Source: Microvirga calopogonii
Lineage (GTDB): Bacteria > Pseudomonadota > Alphaproteobacteria > Rhizobiales > Beijerinckiaceae
Direction of reading: 5' to 3'
Assembly (NCBI RefSeq): GCF_003347665.1
Contig: NZ_QDGA01000001.1
Coordinates: 124,001 to 188,000, forward strand
Length of the DNA: 64,000 nucleotides
Under the pieces are notes generated by a model. It was not told the origin of the DNA. It ran no database searches and saw only the letters and a list, made by a program, of their open reading frames with translations. Positions within the stretch are counted from its first letter, which is position 1, and the number at the start of each line of letters is the position of its first letter. Made by a program: the position numbers and the translations under genes. Below are positions 26,026-34,728 of the stretch, piece by piece.

Positions 26026-27588
26026 TTACTCCGCCGCGTGCTGGGCGTGCAAGCGCGCGCCGCGGCTCATGAGCTTGTTCAGGGCACCCAGATAGGCCTG
26101 GGCCGAGGCGACCAGGGTGTCTGGATCCGCGGCCCGGGAGGTGACGCTGCGATTGTCGGCAGAGAGGCGTACCGAAACCTCGGCCTGGGCGTCCGTGCCC
26201 TCGGTCACAGCGTGAACCTGATAGAGCTCCAGCACCGCCTCGTGGGGCACGAGTGCCTTGATGGCATTGAAGGTGGCGTCCACCGGGCCGTTGCCCTCCT
26301 GCTCCTCGATGACGATCCTGTCGTCGACCTGGAGCCGCATCGTGGCGCGTTGGGGTCCGCGGGTTCCGGCCACGATGTGGAGCGAGACCAGCTTAATGCG
26401 GTCATGAGCCGTGGCGATGTTCTGATCGACCAGGGCCTCGATGTCCTCGTCATAGACGTGTTTCTTGCGGTCGGCGAGTTCCTTGAACCGCTCGAAGGCA
26501 TCCTGGAACTGGTTGTCGGCCAAGCTGTAGCCCAGTTCCTCCAGTTTGTTGCGGAAGGCCGCGCGGCCCGAGTGCTTGCCCATGACCAGGGAGGTCTTGG
26601 TAACGCCTACGCTCTCGGGCGTCATGATCTCGTAGGTCTGGGCATTCTTCAGCATGCCGTCCTGATGGATGCCGCTCTCGTGGGCGAAGGCGTTCCGGCC
26701 GACGATGGCCTTGTTGTACTGCACCGGGAAGGACGTGGCCGCCGAGGCGAGCTTCGAGGCGCGGGTCAGCATGGTGCTCTCGATGCCCGTCTCGTATGGC
26801 AGCACGTCGCCGCGGGTGCGGATCGCCATGACGACCTCTTCGAGGGCGGCATTGCCCGCGCGCTCGCCGATGCCGTTGAGGGTGCACTCGATCTGCCGGG
26901 CGCCGCCCTCCAGGGCCGCCAGGGAATTGGCGACGGCAAGCCCCAGATCGTTGTGGCAATGGGCCGAGAAGATGGCCTTGTCGGCATTCGGCACGCGCTC
27001 GCGGACAGCCCGGAACATGGCGCGGTACTCATCGGGCGTGGCATAGCCCACCGTATCGGGCAGGTTGATGGTGGTGGCCCCGGCCTTGATGGCGGCCTCC
27101 ACACAGCGGCACAGGTAATCGATAGGCGTACGAGTGGCGTCCATGGCGGACCACTCGATGTCCTCGATCAGGTTGCGCGCCTGGGTCACAGTCTTGGTGA
27201 TGATCTCTAGAACCTCCTCCTCCGACTTGCGCATCTGGTGCGCCAGATGGATGGGCGAGGTGGACACGAAGGTGTGGATGCGGGGCCGCGCTGCATGGCG
27301 CACAGCCTCGCCGGCACGGGCAATGTCGGCCGAGATGGCACGGGCAAGGCCCGCGACAGTGGCCCGTTTGACCTGCTTGGCGATGAGAGAGACGGCCTCG
27401 AAGTCGCCGTTGGACGCGATGGGGAAACCCGCCTCGATGATGTCGACGCCCATGGTGTCGAGCAGTTCCGCAACCTCGAGCTTCTCCTCCAGGGTCATGG
27501 TGGCGCCGGGGCATTGCTCGCCGTCGCGCAGGGTCGTGTCGAAGATCAGAACGCGGTCCTTGGAGGAGCCGGATACGGAAGAAGTCAT
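26026..27588 (-). CDS. leuA: 2-isopropylmalate synthase
   Basis: A 520-residue enzyme condensing acetyl-CoA with 2-ketoisovalerate, the first step of leucine synthesis. 'RVLIFDTTLRDGEQCPGATMT' carries the catalytic Arg and metal-binding Asp, 'LPDTVGYATP' and 'FSAHCHNDLGLAVANSLAA' complete the HMGL-like TIM barrel, and the LeuA regulatory domain occupies the last ~130 residues ('MRLQVDDRIVIEEQEGNGPVDA'), the site of leucine feedback. AAGGA lies eight bases before the ATG. It stands alone behind a leader region with leucine codons, so expression probably responds to charged leucyl-tRNA. Confidence 0.96.
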   Translation of the reverse strand: MTSSVSGSSKDRVLIFDTTLRDGEQCPGATMTLEEKLEVAELLDTMGVDIIEAGFPIASNGDFEAVSLIAKQVKRATVAGLARAISADIARAGEAVRHAARPRIHTFVSTSPIHLAHQMRKSEEEVLEIITKTVTQARNLIEDIEWSAMDATRTPIDYLCRCVEAAIKAGATTINLPDTVGYATPDEYRAMFRAVRERVPNADKAIFSAHCHNDLGLAVANSLAALEGGARQIECTLNGIGERAGNAALEEVVMAIRTRGDVLPYETGIESTMLTRASKLASAATSFPVQYNKAIVGRNAFAHESGIHQDGMLKNAQTYEIMTPESVGVTKTSLVMGKHSGRAAFRNKLEELGYSLADNQFQDAFERFKELADRKKHVYDEDIEALVDQNIATAHDRIKLVSLHIVAGTRGPQRATMRLQVDDRIVIEEQEGNGPVDATFNAIKALVPHEAVLELYQVHAVTEGTDAQAEVSVRLSADNRSVTSRAADPDTLVASAQAYLGALNKLMSRGARLHAQHAAE

Positions 27589-27596
27589 GATTCTAG

Positions 27597-27710
27597 TCCT
27601 TCTCGGAGGGAGCGGCCTTTTGCGCTCAAGGTTGTTCCTGCTGTTTCAGAACCCCTGAGAGCCCAGGCGGCAACGCCCAGCCGACCCTCAGGGGCAGCTA
27701 AGGAGAAGGA
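27597..27710 (-). promoter_or_regulatory. leuA leader RNA: hairpin and SD-sequestering element
   Basis: On the minus strand the leucine-codon tract contains UCCUUCUC (27703-27710), which is exactly complementary to GAGAAGGA (27597-27604), the leuA ribosome binding site. Between them CCCCTGAG and CTCAGGGG (27687-27694 and 27652-27659) make a perfect 8-bp stem that includes the leader stop codon. No U-run follows, so control at the level of leuA translation, not a simple terminator, fits better. The pairing is directly visible; the mechanism is inferred. Confidence 0.45.
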
Positions 27711-27783
27711 GGCCAAGAAGACGCGCGCGATCGGCCGCGGGAGCGGGTCCGTTCGTCCAGGCGCTGTGGGAGCCGATGATCAT
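27688..27783 (-). CDS. Putative leucine-rich leader peptide upstream of leuA
   Basis: A 31-codon open frame ends 99 bases before leuA. Its last codons read Arg-Leu-Leu-Gly-Leu-Leu-Leu-Leu-Ser-Cys-Pro-stop, six leucines in seven positions (codons CTT CTT GGC CTC CTT CTC CTT). The ATG at 27783 has AGGAGG eleven bases upstream (plus 27795-27801 region). This is the pattern of an amino acid attenuation leader. The frame is also open further upstream, so the exact start is inferred. The peptide itself need have no function beyond reporting leucine supply. Confidence 0.65.
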   Translation of the reverse strand: MIIGSHSAWTNGPAPAADRARLLGLLLLSCP

Positions 27784-28008
27784 CGCTGCCCAATCCTCCT
27801 CGGCCGCGGGCGTGAAGCCGCGAACAACGGCCTGTTTGTAACGGGGGTTCACTCCGATGGCAAGCGGTTGAAACAAACGAAAAGACAAAGCTCGACTAAC
27901 GTATGGCTTATGACTCCGGACAGGTAAGGACTGGTCTGCGGGGAAAACGCCCTAGATCGGATCAAGCTTAACCTTTATCCCTCGCCATCACCGATCCAGG
28001 AGTGTTTC

Positions 28009-28332
28009 ATGAGACTTGCGATCCGATCCCTGTGCCTAATGGGATTGCTGGCACTGCCGCTCGCCGCCTGCAACCAGACCGTCTCGGCTCCGGCCAGCGC
28101 GGGTGTCTCGCCGTCCGGCTTCCGCATGCCGGAAGGGGCGGGCTGCAAGGGCGAGATCGACCGCTACCGGGCCGTGATGAGCAACGACCTTGCCATGGGG
28201 CACGTGAACCAGTCGGTCTATAACCAAGTCGAGCGGGAACTCGGGCCGGCCGACGCTGCCTGTGCCGGCGGGCGTGATGCCGAAGCCGTGCGCATCGTCC
28301 ATGCCACCAAGACCCGCCACGGCTATCGCTGA
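28009..28332 (+). CDS. Small hypothetical lipoprotein
   Basis: A 107-residue protein with a clear lipoprotein signal: MRLAIRSLCLMGLLALPLAAC, lipidated Cys21 at the '-LAAC' box. The mature part has two more Cys (in 'GAGCKGEIDRY' and 'AACAGGRD') that could form a disulfide, and ends 'HATKTRHGYR'. The pattern 'CKGEIDRYRAVMSNDLAMGHVN' is one I associate with uncharacterised Rhizobiales envelope proteins, but no function is known. AGGAG precedes the ATG by seven bases. It is monocistronic and converges on the NUDIX gene across a shared hairpin. Confidence 0.82.
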   Translation: MRLAIRSLCLMGLLALPLAACNQTVSAPASAGVSPSGFRMPEGAGCKGEIDRYRAVMSNDLAMGHVNQSVYNQVERELGPADAACAGGRDAEAVRIVHATKTRHGYR

Positions 28333-28348
28333 TCAGTGCATTCGGTAG

Positions 28349-28377
28349 GGCCTGAAAGCCGATTCCACTTTCAGGCC
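28349..28377. terminator. Hairpin between convergent lipoprotein and NUDIX genes
   Basis: GGCCTGAAAG (28349-28358) pairs with CTTTCAGGCC (28368-28377), a perfect 10-bp stem with a 9-base loop. It lies between a plus-strand stop (28332) and a minus-strand stop (28371-28373, inside the stem), so it could serve both directions. No U-run is present. Confidence 0.5.
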
Positions 28378-29087
28378 GGATGCTCGAACACCCAGCCGAA
28401 GAAGGATTGCAGGAAGAGCGGCATCCGTTCCGGGTCGATATCCTCCGCCCCACGAACAACCCGCACATCCTGCAATTCCGGCTCGTCCTGGGCCGCAATG
28501 TTGGCGCGGATCCTCGCCGCGCCCTCCTCGGCGGTCATCGGCAGCGTCACCATCCGCAGGAGCGCGATGGTCGGCCAGCGCTGGACGATGATCCATTCGT
28601 CATCCACATGGTAATCGCCGTCCGTAAGACCTGTCTCCTCAGCAAGCTCCCGCGTGAGGCTGGTGGCAAGATCGACCGTGCCGTCCGGCCTCAGATCGGT
28701 TGGATCCGGCGTTCCGGCCGCGAAATAGACCCGGCCCGCATTGGTCGTACCGTCTCCCATGACTCCGCAGATGAAGGCCCCGTCGGAGCCTCGCAGTGCC
28801 CCCATGGCGAAACCGTTGGCGATGGCCGGGTCAGGATAGTCCCTGTCGATCCAGCCGAGGAAATCCGCGTAGTCGACCTCGAAATAGATGTTGCGGCACA
28901 GATCCTGCTCGAACTGAACATCCTGGAGCAGGAGCACCCGCCCGTTGAACATCTGCGGCTTGCCCGCCGTGCGGCGCTTCCAATTCTCGGCGATGAAGTC
29001 CCGGTTCTGCTTGGGCCAGGCCCAATCCAACGGACGGCAGAACGCCTCGACGCGGGTGACCCGCCTGATCTGGGGCGTCCGGTTCAC
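28371..29087 (-). CDS. NUDIX hydrolase domain protein
   Basis: A 238-residue protein. The NUDIX box is recognisable in 'LATSLTRELAEETGLTDGD' (REUxEExGU core; the first box Glu is not obvious). NUDIX enzymes cleave nucleoside diphosphates linked to other groups; the substrate is not predictable here. The start is taken as GTG at 29087, overlapping the phzF-like stop as GTGA; a longer frame upstream is a shadow. The N-terminal half ('NRDFIAENWKRRTAGKPQMFNGRVLLLQDV') shows nothing I recognise. Confidence 0.75.
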   Translation of the reverse strand: MNRTPQIRRVTRVEAFCRPLDWAWPKQNRDFIAENWKRRTAGKPQMFNGRVLLLQDVQFEQDLCRNIYFEVDYADFLGWIDRDYPDPAIANGFAMGALRGSDGAFICGVMGDGTTNAGRVYFAAGTPDPTDLRPDGTVDLATSLTRELAEETGLTDGDYHVDDEWIIVQRWPTIALLRMVTLPMTAEEGAARIRANIAAQDEPELQDVRVVRGAEDIDPERMPLFLQSFFGWVFEHPA

Positions 29088-29989
29088 GACAGGATCTCGC
29101 CGCGGCTCACCATCACGGCTCCGCCCCCGATCTCTACCGAGGTCAGGGCTCCCCCCTTGATCACCATCTGCAGGGCGATTTCGCTCGGACGCCCCATCTC
29201 GACGCCCTGCTCGATGACGATATTGTGCTCGCCATCGCCCAGAGGCTCGCATTGCATGAGAGCGCCCGCGAAGGCGGCCGCAGCCGAGCCGGTCGCCGGG
29301 TCCTCGGCAACGCCCATGCCGGCACCGTACATGCGCGCGCGAAACCTCAGCCCCTCCGCATCCGGAACGCGGGCATAGACGTAGGCGGCCGGGTGATCGC
29401 TGTCGCCAAAGGCCTTATCGAAGGCTTCCGCATGCGGCTTGGAACGTGCCAACGCCTCCAGGGACGCGACAGGAACGAGATCGTAAGCTACGCCGGCTGA
29501 ATGACGGCTCGGAATATGCTGGCCGAAACCGATCTCGGTCGGATCGAGGCCGAGCGCCCAGGCGCAATCGGCGCTCTCCTTGCCCTCGCCCCAGACGAAG
29601 GGCAGGCGCGGCAGGCGGAACCGTGCCGTGCCCCCCGTCGCATTCTCTACCTCGACCGCGCAGGGAACGATGCCGACCTGCTCCTTCAGACCGAAGGCTG
29701 CCGCGCCCGGCTGGCCATTCTGATCGAGAAGCGCCAACAGCACCGCTGTGCCCACGGTCGGGTGCCCGGCGAAGGGAAGCTCACGGGCCGGCGTGAAGAT
29801 GCGGATATCCGCGCGCTGGCGCGGCTCGGAAGGTGGGAAGACGAAGACGGTCTCGGAGAGATTCAATTCCTTTGCGATGCGTTGCATCCCGTCCGTGTCC
29901 AACCCTTCGGCTTCCAGTACGACCGCCAGCGGATTTCCGGCGAAGCGCTGGGATGTGAAAACGTCGAGGGTGACAAAGCGACGGGACAT
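29084..29989 (-). CDS. PhzF-family isomerase-like protein
   Basis: A 301-residue PhzF/YddE-fold protein. The N-terminus 'FVTLDVFTSQRFAGNPLAVVL' and then 'LNLSETVFVFPP', with the family's catalytic Glu (SETVF), are diagnostic. The second half repeats the diaminopimelate-epimerase fold ('EDPATGSAAAAFAGAL', the D-P-x-T-G-S-A signature). Members include phenazine and other isomerases, most with unknown substrates. The ATG at 29989 was chosen because homology begins there; the upstream extension is non-coding in appearance. It is co-translated with the NUDIX gene. Confidence 0.87.
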   Translation of the reverse strand: MSRRFVTLDVFTSQRFAGNPLAVVLEAEGLDTDGMQRIAKELNLSETVFVFPPSEPRQRADIRIFTPARELPFAGHPTVGTAVLLALLDQNGQPGAAAFGLKEQVGIVPCAVEVENATGGTARFRLPRLPFVWGEGKESADCAWALGLDPTEIGFGQHIPSRHSAGVAYDLVPVASLEALARSKPHAEAFDKAFGDSDHPAAYVYARVPDAEGLRFRARMYGAGMGVAEDPATGSAAAAFAGALMQCEPLGDGEHNIVIEQGVEMGRPSEIALQMVIKGGALTSVEIGGGAVMVSRGEILS

Positions 29990-30339
29990 GCGGATCAGAC
30001 CTCTTCGGGAGCATTCGGGAACACGAGACCACCGATTCTTCAGCACCGGATGAGGTACCGTAGGGCGACCTCCTGTCAACTGAACGCGCGTAATCGCCCT
30101 TGAGGAGACAATGTCTTCCTGCGCAAAAACCTGAAAGTCTGGCCCATAAATCTCGCCCGTCTTCCTGAGAAGCAGCGAAGCTGCGTCTCGAAGGAGGGTC
30201 CAGAGAGCACCGGAAGCGCCCTCGTGCCCGGACATCGTCCGGGCCTCGAGATGGTCGCTCTGCGACCTCCTCAGGTTGAGGGCTTAGGATTGTGCGGGCT
30301 TTGAACCAGACTCTAAGGAAGTCGGCACGGAAAGCCTGA
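29990..30339. other. 350-base intergenic region with nothing identified
   Basis: The gap between the phzF-like start and the stop of the ABC substrate-binding protein. It must hold the phzF-like promoter and the transporter's 3' end. I see no convincing promoter hexamers, hairpin with U-run, repeat or small gene. Confidence 0.5.
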
Positions 30340-31362
30340 CTAAATCGCCGCCTGCCGCACGAAGCGGTCGTTGAAGGTTGCGGCGAGATCGACCTTGGCA
30401 TCCTTCAACTCCGGATCGAGCTGACGCAGCATGTCGAGCACGCTCTGCATGCCGCTCATCTGAATGATGCCGTCGCGCGAATAGCTTTCCAGCGAGTTCT
30501 GCACAGCCTTGAGATAGAGCGGCTTGTCTCCCAGGTAGTATTCTTCCGGCACCGTTGCGGCGACATCCTCCGGCTTTGCACTCTGGAGCCACTTCAGCGT
30601 CTTCACGAAGGCATTGACGAGACGTTGCACGGTCTGCGGATTCTTCTCGATGAAATCCTTTTTCGTGTAGAGCGTCGCGGCAGGATTCGAGCCACCGAAG
30701 AGTTGGCGGGTTCCCGCCTCGGTACGGGTATCGATGAGGATCTGAATGTCCCCATCGGCCTCGAGCTTGGCGATGACCGGATCAAGATGGGAGATCACGT
30801 CAATCTCGCCCTTCTGCATGGCAGCCACCGCGCTGGCACCGGAACCGACGCCGATGATGGCGGCATCGGACGGCTTGAGGCCCGCCTTCACCATGGCATA
30901 TTGGGCGGTGAGAGCCGTCGAGGATCCCGGCGCGGTAACGCCGATCTTGAGGCCTTTGAAGTCGGCAGCCGACTTGATCTGTCCGGCCTTGTCCTTCTTC
31001 GCCGCGATCACGATAGCCGGGAAGCGGCCGAGTTCGGTGACGGCCACCACATCTTGGCCCTTGGCCTGCATCCGGATCGTGTGCTCATAGGCTCCCGTCA
31101 CCACATCGACGGAGCCACCGATGAGGGCCTGCAGGGATTTCGCGCCGCCGCCGAAATCGTTGATCTCGACCTCGAGCCCTTGCTCCTTGAAGAAGCCTTT
31201 GCGCTCCGCGATGGTGAGCGGGAGGTAGTAGAGCAGCGGCTTGCCACCGACACCGAGCGTCACTTTCGCCTTCTCCGGCGCTCCCTGTGCAAAGGCGTTC
31301 GGACCCAAAGCGGCAGCCAGTCCGAGCGCTCCGGCGCTTTTCAGAAAAGTACGGCGTTCCAT
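30340..31362 (-). CDS. ABC transporter substrate-binding protein (NrtA/SsuA/TauA, NMT1-like)
   Basis: A 340-residue periplasmic binding protein. The start 'MERRTFLKSAGALGLAAALG' is a twin-arginine-like signal ending near 'NAFAQG'. The mature domain has the NMT1/THI5-like layout: 'LPLTIAERKGFFKEQGLEVEINDFGGGAKSL', 'QALIGGSVDVVTGAYEHTI', and 'KGLKIGVTAPGSSTALTAQ'. Such proteins bind sulfonates, nitrate, taurine, pyrimidine precursors or similar; the ligand cannot be told from sequence alone. It is the last gene after its ATPase and permease on the minus strand, a common order for this transporter class in Rhizobiales. Confidence 0.87.
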   Translation of the reverse strand: MERRTFLKSAGALGLAAALGPNAFAQGAPEKAKVTLGVGGKPLLYYLPLTIAERKGFFKEQGLEVEINDFGGGAKSLQALIGGSVDVVTGAYEHTIRMQAKGQDVVAVTELGRFPAIVIAAKKDKAGQIKSAADFKGLKIGVTAPGSSTALTAQYAMVKAGLKPSDAAIIGVGSGASAVAAMQKGEIDVISHLDPVIAKLEADGDIQILIDTRTEAGTRQLFGGSNPAATLYTKKDFIEKNPQTVQRLVNAFVKTLKWLQSAKPEDVAATVPEEYYLGDKPLYLKAVQNSLESYSRDGIIQMSGMQSVLDMLRQLDPELKDAKVDLAATFNDRFVRQAAI

Positions 31363-31398
31363 GGCGCTTCTCCCTGTTTTGATAGGTCGTTATAAATC

Positions 31399-32193
31399 TT
31401 ACGTTCGCGCGGCCAGGGACGTCTGCGGCCGCCAAACGAGGAAGCTGTTCTCGATCCTTGTCACGAGCATGTCGATGAGGATGACGAAGACGGAGAGGAT
31501 CAGCATGCCGGCGAAGACGCCCGTCACGTCGAAGACGCTCTCGGCCTCATGGATCTTGTAGCCGAGGCCGGCGGACGACCCGAGATATTCTCCGACGACG
31601 GCGCCGACGAGAGCAAAACCCACCGAGGTGTGAAGGGACGAAAACACCCAGGTCAATGCCGATGGCCAATAGACATGCCGGAGCAGTTGACGCTCGTTCA
31701 TGCCAAGCATCCGTGCATTGGCGAGCACGACGGGCGATACTTCGCGAACGCCCTGATACACGTTGAAGAACACGATGAAGAACACGAGCGTGAAGCCGAG
31801 CGCCACTTTCGACCAGATGCCGAGCCCGAACCAGAGGGCGAAGATCGGAGCGAGCACCACGCGCGGCAGCGCATTCGCGGCCTTGATGTAAGGATCGAAG
31901 ACCGCGGCAAGCAGTTCCTTCCTGGCGAACAGGAACCCGAAGATGATGCCTCCGCCTGCGCCGATCAGAAAGGCCAGGATGGTCTCGACCAGCGTGATCC
32001 AGAGATGACCCCAGATCTCCCCGCTCGCGAACAACGTCCAGCATCGCTTCAGGACATCGAGCGGCGTCGAGAAGAAGAATTGGACCTGCTTGGGCGTTCC
32101 CGAGATCGGATAGACGGTCAGAACGTGCCACAGCATAAGGAAGACCAATCCCACGCCGATCTGGAGGACTGTCAGTTTCAGGCGCGGCATCAC
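31399..32193 (-). CDS. ABC transporter permease (SsuC/TauC-like)
   Basis: A 264-residue permease of the BPD_transp_1 family with six hydrophobic segments and the EAA loop 'EVSPVVLANARMLGMNERQLLRHVYWPSALTWVF'. It probably forms a homodimeric inner-membrane channel for the neighbouring substrate-binding protein. The frame starts GTG-ATG at 32193/32190; the GTG overlaps the ATPase stop as GTGA and either codon is possible. A GGGGAGGGAG ribosome binding site lies within the end of the ATPase gene. Confidence 0.88.
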   Translation of the reverse strand: MMPRLKLTVLQIGVGLVFLMLWHVLTVYPISGTPKQVQFFFSTPLDVLKRCWTLFASGEIWGHLWITLVETILAFLIGAGGGIIFGFLFARKELLAAVFDPYIKAANALPRVVLAPIFALWFGLGIWSKVALGFTLVFFIVFFNVYQGVREVSPVVLANARMLGMNERQLLRHVYWPSALTWVFSSLHTSVGFALVGAVVGEYLGSSAGLGYKIHEAESVFDVTGVFAGMLILSVFVILIDMLVTRIENSFLVWRPQTSLAART

Positions 32194-33014
32194 GCTCCCT
32201 CCCCCTGGCTGTAGGCCTTTTGAACCTCGACGCGCAGGCTCGCCCAGATCTCTTTATGAATGTGGTGGAACGTCGGCTCCATGCGCACTTCCGCGATGTC
32301 GCGCGGGCGCGGCAGCTCCACTGAGAAATCACCGATGATCCGCGCGGCAGGGCCGGCCGACATCAGAACCACGCGGTCGGCCAAGGCGATGGCTTCTTCC
32401 AGATCATGCGTGACGAACATCACCGCCTTGCGGTCCGCCGCCCACAGGTCCAAAAGCAGATTGCCCATGATCTGCCGTGTCTGAGCATCGAGAGGCCCAA
32501 AGGGCTCGTCCATCAGAAGAATCTCGGGATCGCGGATCAGGACCTGCGCGAGCGCCACGCGCTTGCGCTGCCCGCCGGAGAGCATGTGAGGGTAGCGGTC
32601 GACGAACGCCGAGAGGCCGACGCGTCCGAGCCACTCCTTCGCACGCTGCAAGGCGTCGCTGCGCGAAACGCCTTTCGACTCAAGCGCGACCGCCACGTTG
32701 TCGAGGGCCGTCTTCCACGGCATCAGCGCGTCCTGCTGGAAGAGATAACCGGCGCGCAGATTGAGGCTCGAAAGATCGCTTCCGAAGATCCTCACACCAC
32801 CGGCTGACGGCTTCAGCAGTCCGGCTGCGGCGTTCAGGATGGTGGACTTGCCCGATCCCGTCGGTCCCACGATCGCTACGAATTCGCCCGGGCGAACCGA
32901 GAGATCGATGCCGCTGACAGCCGTGTAACCACCCACTTTTGGTCCGAACGTGATGGCAACATCGTTGAGCGCCACCGCCGCGAGGGAGGTTGCCTGATCC
33001 ATTCCGCTCCTCAT
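32190..33014 (-). CDS. ABC transporter ATP-binding protein (SsuB/TauB-like)
   Basis: A 274-residue ABC ATPase: Walker A 'VGPTGSGKST', Q-loop 'LFQQDALMPW', signature 'LSGGQRKRVALAQ', Walker B 'EILLMDEPFGPLD' and switch His in 'VTHDLEEA'. It energises the adjacent permease. Starts are possible at 33014 and 33002; the second has AGGAG four bases upstream. It is the first gene of a three-gene minus-strand operon. No TPP or other riboswitch was recognised in the 125 bases upstream, so a thiamine-precursor role has no support. Confidence 0.9.
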   Translation of the reverse strand: MRSGMDQATSLAAVALNDVAITFGPKVGGYTAVSGIDLSVRPGEFVAIVGPTGSGKSTILNAAAGLLKPSAGGVRIFGSDLSSLNLRAGYLFQQDALMPWKTALDNVAVALESKGVSRSDALQRAKEWLGRVGLSAFVDRYPHMLSGGQRKRVALAQVLIRDPEILLMDEPFGPLDAQTRQIMGNLLLDLWAADRKAVMFVTHDLEEAIALADRVVLMSAGPAARIIGDFSVELPRPRDIAEVRMEPTFHHIHKEIWASLRVEVQKAYSQGEGA

Positions 33015-33106
33015 GACCCTTCGTTAGGACGGCATTCTAGGACCGCCTGAAGAAGGATCGCAAGGCAGGCCGCCTTCGCCCTTCGGCCTATTGGCACCTG
33101 ACGGGT

Positions 33107-33135
33107 GTACCGAATCAGGCCTGATGGCTCGGTAC
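33107..33135 (-). terminator. Hairpin downstream of pdxY
   Basis: GTACCGA (33107-33113) pairs with TCGGTAC (33129-33135), enclosing the self-complementary ATCAGGCCTGAT. It lies five bases beyond the pdxY stop. No U-run follows, so efficiency as a terminator is uncertain. Confidence 0.4.
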
Positions 33136-33139
33136 CGCC

Positions 33140-33988
33140 CTAAACCTCTGCTGTCTCGAAATGGTGTGAGGGGGAAACGAATTCATCCTGCGCCGCGATG
33201 GTCAGGATCTCACGGGATCCCGCCTCCTCCGTGCGCTTGAGCAACCCATAGATGGAGGCCGAGGCCTCGGCCAAGGCCGTCGGAGCCGAGCGCGAGCGGG
33301 CATAATGAACGAAGAAGAGTGCCGCGATGGCATCCCCTGCCCCGTTCACGGACAGCGACAGCTTCGGCGTCCGCACACGCCAGAACCGTCCGCCTTCGCC
33401 GGCAAGGAGATCGACGCTGTCGGCGGGCGTTTCCTTCGTTTCGACCGAGGTCACGAGCATGACCGAGGGACCCAAAGCCTGCACGATCGATATGGCCTGC
33501 TTCACGTCATCCAGGGACTGCGTCGTGATGCCGGACAGGTAATCCAACTCGAACTGGTTCGGCGTAATGATGTCGGCGGCGGGCACGGCCTGTTCGCGCA
33601 TGAATTCCGGGATGCCCGGCCGCACGAACACGCCGCGGCCCACGTCGCCGATGACCGGATCGCAACAATAGAGAGCCTCCGGATTGAGAGCGCGCACCCG
33701 CGCCACAGCCGAGAGGATCGCGTTGCCGATATCGGCTGAACCCATGTAGCCCGACAGAACGCCATCGCAGCGGGCCAGCACGCCCCGCTCCGCAATGCCT
33801 TCCACGAGGTCTTCGATGGCCGGCCCGTCGAAGACGCGTCCCTTCCAGGAACCGTAGCCGGTATGGTTGGAGAATTGCACCGTGTGAATGGGCCAGACCT
33901 CGACGCCGAGGCGCTGCATTGGAAAGACCGCGGAGGCGTTACCCACATGGCCGTAGGCGACATGGGATTGGATCGAGAGAACATTCAT
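33140..33988 (-). CDS. pdxY: Pyridoxal kinase
   Basis: A 282-residue PfkB/ribokinase-fold enzyme phosphorylating pyridoxal in the B6 salvage pathway. The N-terminus '[26 protein letters not shown]' with '[14 protein letters not shown]' is diagnostic for PdxY/PdxK. 'YCCDPVIGD' and the anion-hole motif '[14 protein letters not shown]' (catalytic Asp in G-A-G-D) follow. Length is normal. It diverges from dedA over a 154-base region holding a 14-bp palindrome. It is not linked to obvious B6-dependent genes here. Confidence 0.95.
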   Translation of the reverse strand: MNVLSIQSHVAYGHVGNASAVFPMQRLGVEVWPIHTVQFSNHTGYGSWKGRVFDGPAIEDLVEGIAERGVLARCDGVLSGYMGSADIGNAILSAVARVRALNPEALYCCDPVIGDVGRGVFVRPGIPEFMREQAVPAADIITPNQFELDYLSGITTQSLDDVKQAISIVQALGPSVMLVTSVETKETPADSVDLLAGEGGRFWRVRTPKLSLSVNGAGDAIAALFFVHYARSRSAPTALAEASASIYGLLKRTEEAGSREILTIAAQDEFVSPSHHFETAEV

Positions 33989-34046
33989 GGTTCAGGCCCC
34001 TTTCACTCTCCGGTTAGCGCAACAGCCGTCCCGCTACAAATCGCCT

Positions 34047-34060
34047 AATGTGATCACATT
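34047..34060. promoter_or_regulatory. 14-bp perfect palindrome between pdxY and dedA
   Basis: AATGTGATCACATT is self-complementary over all 14 bases and lies in the divergent promoter region, 58 bases from the pdxY start and 82 from the dedA start. Such a site fits a dimeric regulator, for example of the GntR type. It has CRP-like TGTGA/TCACA arms but lacks the six-base spacer. The binding protein is unknown. Confidence 0.45.
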
Positions 34061-34142
34061 CATCACAGGGGCCATTGGTTCTTGAGAGGACAGGCCATAT
34101 TGACCCTGTCATCCGAACAACCACAGGACATTCAACGGCGCC

Positions 34143-34664
34143 ATGGACATCGAGTTTCTGAAGACCAGCATCCTGGAATTCGTGCAGAACCATAAGAGCT
34201 ATGCACCCTTCGTCCTCGCGCTCATGACCTTCGTCGAGTCCCTCGCCTTCGTTTCCCTCCTGCTACCCACCATGACGATCCTCATCGCCCTGGGTTTTGT
34301 CCTGGCGGCCGCCGAGATCCCGTTCTGGATGGCTTGGTCCGGCGCCGTCTGCGGCGCCTTCCTCGGCAACTGGCTGTCCTACGCCATCGGTCAGCGTTTC
34401 AAGAAGACGGCCTATGAAGTCTGGCCCCTGTCCCGCCACCCGAAGCTGATCGCAAGAGGCGAGAGTTTCTTCCAGCGCTTTGGCCCCTGGGCAGTCTTCC
34501 TGGGCCGGTTCTTCGGCCCGATCCGTGCCGTCATCGCGCTGATCGCGGGCATCTTCCTCATGCCGCAGATCCTGTTTCAGGCCGCGAACCTGGCATCGGC
34601 GTCCGTCTGGGCCTTCGTGATCCTCGCGCCCGGCGCAGGTCTCGCGCATTTCCTGCTGTGGTAG
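34143..34664 (+). CDS. DedA-family membrane protein
   Basis: A 173-residue VTT/SNARE-associated (DedA) protein with four to five hydrophobic segments. Family motifs include 'PFVLALMTFVESLAFVSLLLPTMTILIALGF', the 'GAVCGAFLGNWLSYAIGQRF' helix with G-x-x-x-G, and 'FFQRFGPWAVFLGRFFGPIRAVIALIAGIF' with the conserved F-GRF-GP-R. DedA proteins act in the inner membrane in lipid-carrier or phospholipid flipping and in envelope homeostasis. The acidic E28 and the Arg of the GRF-GPIR motif are present. It is divergent from pdxY. Confidence 0.9.
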   Translation: MDIEFLKTSILEFVQNHKSYAPFVLALMTFVESLAFVSLLLPTMTILIALGFVLAAAEIPFWMAWSGAVCGAFLGNWLSYAIGQRFKKTAYEVWPLSRHPKLIARGESFFQRFGPWAVFLGRFFGPIRAVIALIAGIFLMPQILFQAANLASASVWAFVILAPGAGLAHFLLW

Positions 34665-34728
34665 GTGGGCGCAGCCGGGAACCCAGTGTTGCAGGGGTCA
34701 TTAACCCCGATCAACAAGGAGGCTACCC

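Noticed and set aside
32190-33014. Possible thiamine-precursor transporter (NMT1-type protein with ABC genes)
   Set aside because: No TPP riboswitch sequence upstream and no thi genes nearby; substrate left open.
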